DNA of 6,424 nt, taken from assembly GCA_043775075.1 (NCBI GenBank), contig JAYVSS010000346.1, positions 1 through 6,424 on the forward strand. The letters are read 5' to 3'. Below the pieces are notes generated by a model that made no database searches, was not told the DNA's origin, and saw nothing but the letters and a program-made list of their open reading frames with translations. Shown one piece after another: positions 1 through 5,377 of this stretch. Position 1 is the stretch's first letter, and each line of letters opens with the position of its first letter. The translations under genes and the position numbers were made by a program. This stretch comes from JANLQX01 sp043775075. Its GTDB lineage: Bacteria > Actinomycetota > Acidimicrobiia > Acidimicrobiales > JANYDT01.

Positions 1-173
1 GTTGGACCGTCGCCGCCGAGGAAGGGGAGAAGGCACAGCACGAATACGAAACCTGCGGTCTGGGAGCTCGCGGTAACAGCGATGCTGGAGGCCAGGCGCG
101 AGGCTCGTCCGCCCGCATAGTCTCCGGTGCCATAGAACAACGCGCATGCGAGCGCGTAAATAATCGTCAGCAC
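1..173 (-). CDS. EamA/DMT-family transporter, N-terminal part (runs off left edge)
   Basis: Reading the minus strand from a GTG at 173-171 gives 57 residues open to the window edge. The start MLTIIYALACALFYGTGDYA, followed by GGRASR, a hydrophobic stretch with SSQTAGF, and a second hydrophobic segment (FVFVLCLLPFLGG), is the usual beginning of EamA-type drug/metabolite transporters: TM1 with a YG-G-D-GG-ASR signature, a short loop, then TM2. Such proteins are about 280-300 residues with ten membrane helices and export or import small metabolites; the substrate cannot be told here. The GTG start lies inside the end of the preceding regulator gene (stop at 169-167), so the two genes overlap by 7 nt and are probably translationally coupled. 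The start is chosen because homologous sequence begins just there and because of the overlap; only a weak GCGGA lies upstream. Family recognition is from memory of the motif. Confidence 0.72.
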   Translation of the reverse strand, partial: MLTIIYALACALFYGTGDYAGGRASRLASSIAVTASSQTAGFVFVLCLLPFLGGDGP

Positions 174-779
174 GCAGATGATCCGCTTATGTCTGTAGCG
201 AAGGTGCCACCCACTCTCCAGTAGAAGCCGTCGCGGCGTTCAAGGAACTCTTCGTCCACGAGATGCCGACGCCACGCTGCGGTATCAGCGTGGAACTCAC
301 CAAGGATGAGGTTTACAGCGGATTCGGAGTAGATCTTTCCGGGTTCGAAACGTCCCGCGAGAAAATCAAGGATCGGCATCCGCTTGGTTCGCTGTATCGG
401 GATGGACTTGAGCCGTCCGTCCTCGGTCAGCCAGTTCCGCATTCCCGCGGCCCTGCGACGCTGTGGCCCCGATGTCTTCGGGGATGACCGCCCGTCTGAG
501 CGAGGCCGCCTCGCGTGCGGCCTGTTCGAAGACTCCGGGAACGATGCGTAGCCCCCCGCCGTCGTCGGTGGCCGATGCCGGAACTCTCTCGGCCAGGCCA
601 GCACCGACGATGCGTTCGAGGGCCGAGACGACTGTTTCATGGGTCAGCCCGGAGACCCGAGCAATGTCAGAAATGGTACGTGCCCCGATAATAAGTGCAC
701 CAATGACTTTGCGGCGGTCGACTCCGCCGAGAAGTCCGAGAACCGCTCGGGCCGACGGACTGTCCGCTTCCTCACTCAT
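167..779 (-). pseudogene. ArsR-like HTH + DUF2087 transcriptional regulator, frameshifted
   Basis: Two overlapping minus-strand frames together make one protein of about 203 residues. The first frame (ATG at 779; a TTG at 806 is an alternative) carries a winged-helix region: DRRKVIGALIIGARTISDIA, a GLTHETVVSALERIVGAGL recognition segment and a GLRIVPGVFEQAAREAA tail. The second frame carries the DUF2087 domain: RNWLTEDGRLKSIP, KRMPILDFLAGRFEPGKIYS, VNLILGEFHADTAAWRRHLV and FLERRDGFYWRVGG, stopping at 169-167. The frames join around 465-471, where the minus strand reads GGGG. Removing one G gives a continuous EDIG-PQRRRAAGMRNWL. The 613-nt span is one base more than 204 codons. So there is either a genuine one-base insertion or a homopolymer sequencing error. 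If intact it would be a DNA-binding regulator, perhaps of the overlapping transporter gene. The domain assignment is solid; whether the gene is dead is open. Confidence 0.8.
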
Positions 780-902
780 CTGCGCCCGCAGTTCGTCACG
801 GCCCAACCCGCCCCGCCGCCATCAAGTGTTCCGGCAGCCATGTCGTCGAGCGTAGGCGCCTGCGATGTCGGGTGTGGGAGCTGTCATCGCAACCACGGCG
901 CA

Positions 903-915
903 ATGGGGCCCCCAT
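903..915. promoter_or_regulatory. Short perfect inverted repeat in the gap upstream of the regulator gene
   Basis: The 162-nt gap between the dehydrogenase stop and the regulator start (807-968) contains ATGGGG-C-CCCCAT, a 6-bp perfect palindrome with a one-base centre. It sits about 125 nt upstream of the regulator ATG. Because the regulator has a winged-helix domain, a self-binding operator is conceivable, but the repeat is short and GC-rich, so chance is a real alternative. No convincing -35/-10 pair and no terminator hairpin with a T-run was found in this gap. Confidence 0.2.
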
Positions 916-968
916 AGGCAACTATGTATGACTCGGTGAAGGTGGGCGAGCACTTCTCAACTGTGTGC

Positions 969-2213
969 TTACTTTCTCCCGAACCCGAATAGATTCTGGG
1001 CAACCTTGCGCATCTGGATTTCCTCTGATCCTTCGGTGATCCGGTAGCGGCGATGATGACGGTAAATGTGCTCAAACGGCATATGTCGCGAATATCCCAC
1101 CCCTCCGCACGTTTGCATGGCCCGATCCGCCGCGTCGCAGGCCAAACGATTGGCCCGGTAGTTGCACATGGCGACGAGGTGCGTCACCTCCATGTGGTGC
1201 TTGTGGTCGAGCGACCAGGCGGTGAATCGAACGAGCTGGCGCAGCATCGCCGCTTCGGAATGCAGCTCGACAAGGGGAAACTGGATGCCCTGATTGGACG
1301 ACAGTTTCTTCCCCCACGTGTTGCGCTTGTTGGCGTACGCCACCGCTTCGTCGATGCAGTACTGCGCTGCCCCGAGCGACGAAGCGGCTTGGCGAATGCG
1401 ATTTTCATGCACGAAGTGTTGAGCGAGATCGAGGCCTTTGCCGACAGCACCAAACACGGCTTCGTCGCCCACCCGTACTTCGCTCAACGAAACCTCAGCA
1501 TGGTCTGTGGGCATATTAAATGTCCACCAGAAGAACTCAACCTTGAAGCCGGGCGCGTCGGTCGGAACGAGAAACGCCGTGATGCCGTTCGGGTCGCCAG
1601 CTTCACCGGATGTGCGGGCAAAAATAATGTCATGGGTGGCGTGGTGGAGTCCGGAGTTCCATCGCTTCATGCCGCTGATGACCCATTCGCCTCCGTCGCG
1701 AACGGCTGTCGTTTCCATGTACGTCGCATCGGATCCATGGTTCGGCTCGGTCAGACCAAAGGCCAATCTGCGGGTCCCGTCAAGGAAGCCCGGCATCCAT
1801 TCGGCCACTTGCGAAGGCGTACCGAAGTCGCGCATCATCAGGACCGTCGGAAAGTTACCGACGACGGACGACTCGTTCTGCAAGTCGTTGTGGAGCCCCA
1901 AACCTTTGGCGGCCATATGCTCGCGTAGTATTGCCATCTCGAGGTTCGACGCGCTGCGTCCCCCGAATTCCTTGGGCAACGCCAGTCGTAGCCAACCAGC
2001 AGCGTCGGCTCGCCGACGCATTTCCTTCAGGAGCGCTTCCCAATCGGCCCGGGGGACACCGCCATTCTCAAAATCGGTACGGGCCCACTCCCGCCGGTAA
2101 TCGAAGAATCGTTCGTTGTCATCGGCCGCCTGAAGTGGTTTTATCTCAGACTCGATGAACGCATCGAGTGCCTCAATCGTGGCTTGGATGTCATCGGGAA
2201 TGGCGAAGTCCAT
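969..2213 (-). CDS. Acyl-CoA dehydrogenase family protein
   Basis: A complete 414-residue FAD-dependent acyl-CoA dehydrogenase, which introduces an alpha-beta double bond into an acyl-CoA and passes electrons to ETF in the cytoplasm. The N-terminal helical domain spans about 1-145. The FAD-contacting GLTEPNHGSD at 153-162 opens the beta domain, followed by FNMPTDH (232-238) and the C-terminal helices with HENRIRQAASSLGAAQ (269-284), the CGGVGYS loop (369-375) and EHIYRHHRRYRITEGSEEIQ (381-400). Glu394 in ITEGSEEI sits where the catalytic base of MCAD-type enzymes lies. The length is normal for the family. The ATG at 2213 is chosen because MDFAIPDDI is the typical family start; the frame is open upstream but that stretch resembles no dehydrogenase sequence. 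No strong Shine-Dalgarno sequence is visible. The exact acyl substrate is unknown. It probably leads the leftward gene group containing the regulator and transporter, although a 162-nt gap separates them. Confidence 0.95.
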   Translation of the reverse strand: MDFAIPDDIQATIEALDAFIESEIKPLQAADDNERFFDYRREWARTDFENGGVPRADWEALLKEMRRRADAAGWLRLALPKEFGGRSASNLEMAILREHMAAKGLGLHNDLQNESSVVGNFPTVLMMRDFGTPSQVAEWMPGFLDGTRRLAFGLTEPNHGSDATYMETTAVRDGGEWVISGMKRWNSGLHHATHDIIFARTSGEAGDPNGITAFLVPTDAPGFKVEFFWWTFNMPTDHAEVSLSEVRVGDEAVFGAVGKGLDLAQHFVHENRIRQAASSLGAAQYCIDEAVAYANKRNTWGKKLSSNQGIQFPLVELHSEAAMLRQLVRFTAWSLDHKHHMEVTHLVAMCNYRANRLACDAADRAMQTCGGVGYSRHMPFEHIYRHHRRYRITEGSEEIQMRKVAQNLFGFGRK

Positions 2214-2216
2214 GCC

Positions 2217-2232
2217 CTGACCGTACTGACCG
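2217..2232. repeat. Two direct copies of CTGACCG just upstream of the dehydrogenase start
   Basis: CTGACCG occurs at 2217-2223 and again at 2226-2232, separated by TA, so the period is 9 bp. The pair begins 3 nt upstream of the dehydrogenase ATG (2213-2211). On the gene strand it reads CGGTCAG-TA-CGGTCAG. It could be part of a leader or operator, or simply a small local duplication; nothing else in the sequence separates these options. Confidence 0.35.
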
Positions 2233-2292
2233 CTACGGCTCAGTGCCCAGTCCGGCTGGATCGGCCAGCTGCGAACTCTATCGTCCTCGCTC

Positions 2293-2592
2293 GTGTTTGT
2301 GCTGGCGTCGTATCTGATCGCCCGTCTTGAGACGCTTCCCCTCTCCGTCCAAGATTTCATGCCGGTCGCGGCCACGGCGATCGGATGTTGGCACCTCGCC
2401 CGATTCGTGCGTCACGTCCGGCCGGAGTTCGCTCAGGTCGCACTGGTTGGCGCCGCGTCGGTCATCGCCGGTGGGGCATCGAAGGCAGTCTGGAAACTCA
2501 TACGAGCGCTGAACGGGCCCGATCTGAAGTGGCTCGATGCCTCGTTGTTCCCGTTTCTCGCCCGGGCTGAGCGTCCACGCCGTTGTACCTAG
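2293..2592 (+). pseudogene. Fragment of an unidentified multi-pass membrane protein
   Basis: A plus-strand open frame runs from just after a stop at 2227-2229 to a TAG at 2590-2592; the first usual start codon is a GTG at 2293. It has high G/C at third codon positions and reads like real membrane-protein sequence: a hydrophobic LVFVLASYLIARL, a second segment in FMPVAATAIGCWHLARFV, and a third in VALVGAASVIAGGASKAVWK, then a conserved-looking GPDLKWLDASLFPFLA. The last residues (RAERPRRCT) are basic and look out of place, and no good N-terminus or ribosome site precedes the first helix. I therefore read it as an internal piece of a larger membrane protein, cut at both ends. I do not recognise a named family. 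The alternative is a small intact three-helix protein of 99 residues. The minus-strand frames opposite it look like shadows. Confidence 0.45.
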
Positions 2593-2606
2593 CGCCGCCA
2601 CCGATT

Positions 2607-2624
2607 GAGCCGGGCGTTCGGCTC
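2607..2624 (+). other. Hairpin after the membrane-protein fragment
   Basis: GAGCCG-GGCGTT-CGGCTC forms a perfect 6-bp stem with a 6-nt loop, beginning 14 nt after the TAG at 2590-2592. No T-run follows (the next bases are GCTTCGG), so it is not a classical intrinsic terminator. It may be a remnant of one or may act only as an mRNA end structure. Confidence 0.25.
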
Positions 2625-2657
2625 GCTTCGGTCGATTAGACGCGTGGGTTGCAATAG

Positions 2658-2759
2658 ATGGAACAACCTGGGAACACCGCGGGCAACGCGGCGTTCGCCG
2701 TGGCGTGGTGGATGATGGAACGCACAAGACTCGACGCCAACACGCGGGCCGAGGAGTAG
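2658..2759 (+). CDS. Possible 33-residue small protein or coding remnant
   Basis: An ATG directly after an in-frame TAG (2655-2657) opens a 33-codon frame ending at TAG 2757-2759: MEQPGNTAGNAAFAVAWWMM, then ERTRLDANTRAEE. It has a short hydrophobic stretch with two tryptophans followed by a charged tail, and mostly G/C-ending codons. There is no clear ribosome-binding site. It matches no family I know. It lies in a region of gene fragments, so a remnant or a chance frame is as likely as a real small protein. Confidence 0.2.
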   Translation: MEQPGNTAGNAAFAVAWWMMERTRLDANTRAEE

Positions 2760-2902
2760 TTCATTACGAGTCGCCGCAGCTGCCGCCGTGGATGCTGCTG
2801 CTCGCCGGCGGCGTCTCGGTGGCGATCGGCGTGGTGTTCGGGGTGTACCCGGCCAATCGTGCCGCCAAGCTTCGCCCGATCGACGCGTTGCGCTTCGAGT
2901 AG
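2705..2902 (+). pseudogene. C-terminal tail of a MacB/FtsX-type ABC transporter permease
   Basis: The last 40 codons of this frame (about 2780-2902) read LPPWMLLLAGGVSVAIGVVF and then VYPANRAAKLRPIDALRFE before TAG. That is the final transmembrane helix and the cytoplasmic signature (G-x-Y-P-A-x-R-A-A-x-L-x-P-I-x-A-L-R-x-E) which ends MacB/FtsX-family permeases. Full-length members are about 380-650 residues with a large periplasmic or extracytoplasmic domain, none of which is present. The codons before about 2765 (GTHKTRRQHAGRGVVH) do not look like permease sequence, so the join with foreign sequence lies near there. A GTG at 2705 would allow a 65-residue product, but it would be non-functional as a permease. 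I see this as the remnant of a deleted transporter gene. The dioxygenase gene begins 43 nt later. Confidence 0.75.
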
Positions 2903-2945
2903 CGGGCTTCAAGCGGCGCGGCGTTCGAGGCGTAGCGTGGCGGCC

Positions 2946-4220
2946 ATGATTTCTCCCGCTGAAGTGCAGTCGTTTGTTGACGACGGATACCTCGTCGTGA
3001 AAGCGCTCGTGGGGCCCGAGGATGTCAAGGCGGCGCGCAACGATGCGGCCCTTTTCGCCGGAGGGCACTACCCCGCGGAGAACCTTCCGGCGGATGGACG
3101 CATGCTGGCCGTCCACTTTCCTCACTGGGTTTCCGAGGTCGCCCTCGGCCTTGTTCATCATCCGGGAATGGTCGACGTGGTGTCGAAGGTGGCGGGTGCC
3201 CATCTCGCTCATTGGCACGGTCGAGTGAAGTGCATGCAATCGATGTTGTTCCTGAAGCCTCCCGGCCTGCAGGGTCAGGCGTGGCACCAGGACGAGCGCT
3301 TTATCCCCACTCGTGATCGTTCACTAATGGGTGCATGGATTGCTCTAGACGACGCCACCACCGAAAACGGATGCCTCTGGGTCATCCCCGGCTCGCATCG
3401 CCCTGGCGTGCTCTATCCATTTCGCGATCATGGCCGCCCGGATGAATTTGACCCGACCGATGAGGCCTACGACTTCGATGCCACTGGCGCTATTCCGGTA
3501 GAGGTCCAGACGGGCGACGTGGTGTTCTTCAACGGATACCTGTTGCACCGTTCGCTGAAGAATCGCACCGACGGCACCCGTCGTGCCCTTGTCAACCATT
3601 ACATGAGTTCGTCGTCCCTTCTGCCCTGGATGCTCACGAAAAGTTTGGACGTGGCCACGGCGGACAATCGCACCGTCATACCGGTGGCCGGGGACGATCC
3701 GTACGCCTGGAAGGGCTATGCCGAGACCCCGGACCAGGTATTCATTCGGCCCCACGCCGGGTCATGGAGTGCACCCGATCCGTTGCACATCGACACGTCG
3801 ATCGCCATCAACGTCCCCGTGGACGTGGTGTGGTCCACGCTCTCCGACACCGCTCGGTACCCCGAGTGGAACAACTACATCGTCAAGGTCGTGGGCGACA
3901 ACGTCGTCGGGGCCACACTCACGTTGACCGCTCATGCGACGGGTATGGACCCGATGACCTACGACGTTGAGGTCGCTGAGGTCGAACCCCACGTGCTCAT
4001 GGCGTGGACGGGCGGGCTCCCCGATCGTTCGGAGTTCAGTGGAACCCACCGATGGGAGTTGACCGCGGACGGCGCCGTCACCATCGTTCGTCACCATGAG
4101 CACTTCACGGGAACGAAGGCAGACGACATATTGAGCGCGCATGGGGAAGATATGCAGGACGACTTCAAGCGCTTTAACGAAGCCCTCCGCACCGAATCCG
4201 AACGCCGCGCTGCCCTTTGA
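2946..4220 (+). CDS. PhyH-type Fe(II)/2-oxoglutarate dioxygenase fused to a SRPBCC (START-like) domain
   Basis: A 424-residue two-domain protein. Residues 1 to about 265 are a phytanoyl-CoA dioxygenase-like oxygenase: the start MISPAEVQSFVDDGYLVVK is typical. The iron site is H114-x-D116 in QAWHQDERF with distal His201 in FNGYLLHRSLKN. Arg212, eleven residues later, is placed to bind 2-oxoglutarate. GCLWVIPGSHRPG (142-154) is the usual core strand. Residues about 280-424 form a SRPBCC fold: IDTSIAINVPVDVVWSTLSD, YPEWNNYI, SGTHRWELT (365-373) and HHEHFTG (383-389), ending in an amphipathic helix. PhyH enzymes hydroxylate or otherwise oxidise C-H bonds; SRPBCC domains hold hydrophobic ligands in a cavity. 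I infer that the second domain binds the substrate or product of the first. The ATG at 2946 is chosen because PhyH homology starts there. Only a distant GAGG (2927-2930) precedes it. Its stop faces that of the kinase gene 16 nt away. Confidence 0.9.
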   Translation: MISPAEVQSFVDDGYLVVKALVGPEDVKAARNDAALFAGGHYPAENLPADGRMLAVHFPHWVSEVALGLVHHPGMVDVVSKVAGAHLAHWHGRVKCMQSMLFLKPPGLQGQAWHQDERFIPTRDRSLMGAWIALDDATTENGCLWVIPGSHRPGVLYPFRDHGRPDEFDPTDEAYDFDATGAIPVEVQTGDVVFFNGYLLHRSLKNRTDGTRRALVNHYMSSSSLLPWMLTKSLDVATADNRTVIPVAGDDPYAWKGYAETPDQVFIRPHAGSWSAPDPLHIDTSIAINVPVDVVWSTLSDTARYPEWNNYIVKVVGDNVVGATLTLTAHATGMDPMTYDVEVAEVEPHVLMAWTGGLPDRSEFSGTHRWELTADGAVTIVRHHEHFTGTKADDILSAHGEDMQDDFKRFNEALRTESERRAAL

Positions 4221-4236
4221 GCGTGGGGTGCGGGCG

Positions 4237-4854
4237 TCAGTCCAGCGTGGTGCGCAGCGACGCCCGGTCCGCCGTGGCACGAACGAGCGCCGCGTTGGGT
4301 TCGTCGACGGTATCTACCCACTTAGGGCCGGCCACGGCGCCGTAGGTGATTGAGGCTCGCTCTATCAGACGGCGGCGGCACTCGTCCGTTGGTGTGTCCA
4401 CATACCAAATCTCGTCCAGCAGAGGAGCCACTCCCCCCCAACCGCCGGTCTCGAGAAGAAGGTAGTTCCCCTCAACGATGACTCCCGGTGCCCTCGTGTT
4501 GATGGCGAGTGACGAGGCGATGGGTTCTTCGATCTCCCGACGAAACCTCGGCGCATACACGATGCCGGATTCCGTATGCGCACGTCGTAACGTGTTGACG
4601 AAGCCAGCCACATCGAAGGTGTCAGGCGATCCTTTGCGGTCTCTGCGGCCAAGGCCAAGCAGAACCTCGTTGGAGAGGTGGAACCCGTCCATCTGAATCA
4701 CGCCCCACTCAGGTAGGGCGTCGTGCAACGCGTCCGTCATTGTGGATTTCCCCGATCCGGGGGCCCCCACGATGCCGAGGAACACCGGACGATCTTCAAA
4801 CACCCGTCCCCGCAGCAGCAGACAACGTCGAGTGAGTTTGGTGAGCGCGGCCAA
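4237..4854 (-). CDS. P-loop nucleoside/nucleotide kinase-like protein (PRK/uridine kinase superfamily)
   Basis: A 205-residue kinase of the phosphoribulokinase/uridine kinase/pantothenate kinase superfamily, often annotated as nucleoside/nucleotide kinase family protein. The Walker A loop GAPGSGKST is at 30-38. MDGFHLSN (55-62) holds the Asp typical of the substrate/metal site, KGSPDTFDVAGFV (74-86) and APRFRREIEEP (101-111) are family signatures, and VEGNYLLL (127-134) is the Walker B-like strand. WVDTVDEPNAALV ends the fold. It should transfer phosphate from ATP to a small hydroxylated metabolite; the substrate is unknown. The start is a TTG at 4854, 4 nt after the selenoprotein stop. The frame is open further upstream, but residues before this do not fit the family. 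There is no clear Shine-Dalgarno sequence, so it is probably translated by coupling. It is last in the three-gene operon and convergent with the dioxygenase gene; no terminator hairpin is visible in the 16-nt gap. Confidence 0.88.
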   Translation of the reverse strand: MAALTKLTRRCLLLRGRVFEDRPVFLGIVGAPGSGKSTMTDALHDALPEWGVIQMDGFHLSNEVLLGLGRRDRKGSPDTFDVAGFVNTLRRAHTESGIVYAPRFRREIEEPIASSLAINTRAPGVIVEGNYLLLETGGWGGVAPLLDEIWYVDTPTDECRRRLIERASITYGAVAGPKWVDTVDEPNAALVRATADRASLRTTLD

Positions 4855-4858
4855 CGCT

Positions 4859-5374
4859 TTACGCGGTGAGGCGTTCGATCAGCGCGTCGTAAGCGCTGTC
4901 CGCTAGAGCCCTCATCTCCTCATCGGTCCGGTCCTGAATCGGGTGAGCGACGAAGACCGACGCCGGCGTGATTCCGAGCGAGGCCGACTGCGCCGCCGCC
5001 GCTTCGCGGAACACATCCGACGCAACAAAAACACCGACGAGACCGCGGCTTTCCAAGATGGCGATGTCGTGCACACTGCACGACGTGCAACTGCCTCAAT
5101 CAGCGAGCGCTTCGATGACCGCCTGACAGTCACGGGCGATGTCGTGGCGAAGATCGATCGGAGCGGGCTTGGTATACGTCGGCTTGCGATAGCGCTTCGT
5201 CGCTAATCCGGCAGCGTTGAGCCGTCCTTCAAGATGATCAAGGAACACGTTGCCGCGAGGCTTGGAGATATCGAGGAGTGCAACCGTCAGACCGTCGAGC
5301 GAACCCGGACGTTTCGTAAGTTCGCGTATCGATGGGGATCGCTCGCTCGTTGGATCAAGCAGGGTGGTGCTCAT
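4859..5374 (-). CDS. UGSC-family selenoprotein (in-frame TGA = selenocysteine 93)
   Basis: The frame runs from ATG 5374 to TAA 4859-4861, 171 residues, with one in-frame TGA at 5098-5096. The first 92 residues include GLTVALLDISKPRGNVFLDH and KPAPIDLRHDIARDCQAVIE. Reading TGA as selenocysteine gives A-D-U93-G-S-C96-T-S-C99-S-V-H-D103, followed by 68 further codons including ESRGLVGVFVASDVF and SVFVAHPIQDRTDEEM. The UGSC-x2-C motif names a known bacterial (seleno)protein family whose members have Sec or Cys at the first position. This is not a broken gene: the frame is unchanged and the motif falls exactly on the TGA. U93/C96/C99 form a likely redox or nucleophilic site; the reaction is unknown. 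It lies 3 nt after the 345-residue protein and 4 nt before the kinase. Expression requires SelA, SelB, SelC and SelD, which are not in this window. Confidence 0.93.
5066..5098 (-). promoter_or_regulatory. Candidate bacterial SECIS element, including the UGA codon
   Basis: In the mRNA, the UGA (5098-5096) is followed by 11 nt, then GUCGUGC (5084-5078), loop AGUGU (5077-5073) and GCACGAC (5072-5066): a perfect 7-bp stem with a 5-nt loop. The loop starts 18 nt after the UGA and has a G in its second position. This fits the general bacterial SECIS rules (a loop roughly 16-37 nt downstream, with a G among the first loop bases). The element lies wholly within the coding sequence for TSCSVHDI. A competing weak pairing, GCAC-GUC-GUGC, exists slightly upstream. 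Binding by SelB is inferred. Confidence 0.65.
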
Positions 5375-5377
5375 TTG

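Noticed and set aside
1053..1928. Long plus-strand frame of 291 residues
   Set aside because: It is antisense to the well-supported dehydrogenase and has a low-complexity Arg/His/Val composition typical of a shadow frame.
2214..2375. N-terminal extension of the acyl-CoA dehydrogenase by 54 residues
   Set aside because: The extension (rich in Arg, Ser and Trp) resembles no dehydrogenase sequence, and family members begin at MDFAIPDD. It also lies opposite the membrane-protein fragment.
2278..2727. Minus-strand frame of 149 residues opposite the membrane-protein fragment
   Set aside because: It has no hydrophobic pattern or motif and a biased Arg/Pro/Ser composition. The plus strand has the better coding signal here.
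2589..3287. Minus-strand frame of 232 residues covering the permease tail and the dioxygenase start
   Set aside because: Its sequence is Arg/His-rich with runs of RRR and AAA and no recognisable domain; it is opposite clear coding sequence.
4221..4236. Shared terminator between the convergent dioxygenase and kinase genes
   Set aside because: The 16-nt gap is G-rich with no inverted repeat and no T-run.
3762..4280. Minus-strand frame of 172 residues opposite the SRPBCC domain
   Set aside because: The plus strand encodes a convincing domain, and the antisense frame shows no motif.
5096..5374. Two separate short genes (92 and 71 residues) or a nonsense-mutated pseudogene
   Set aside because: Both pieces are in the same frame and the TGA falls exactly on the Sec position of the UGSC motif, with a SECIS-like hairpin following. 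The second piece has no ribosome site of its own.
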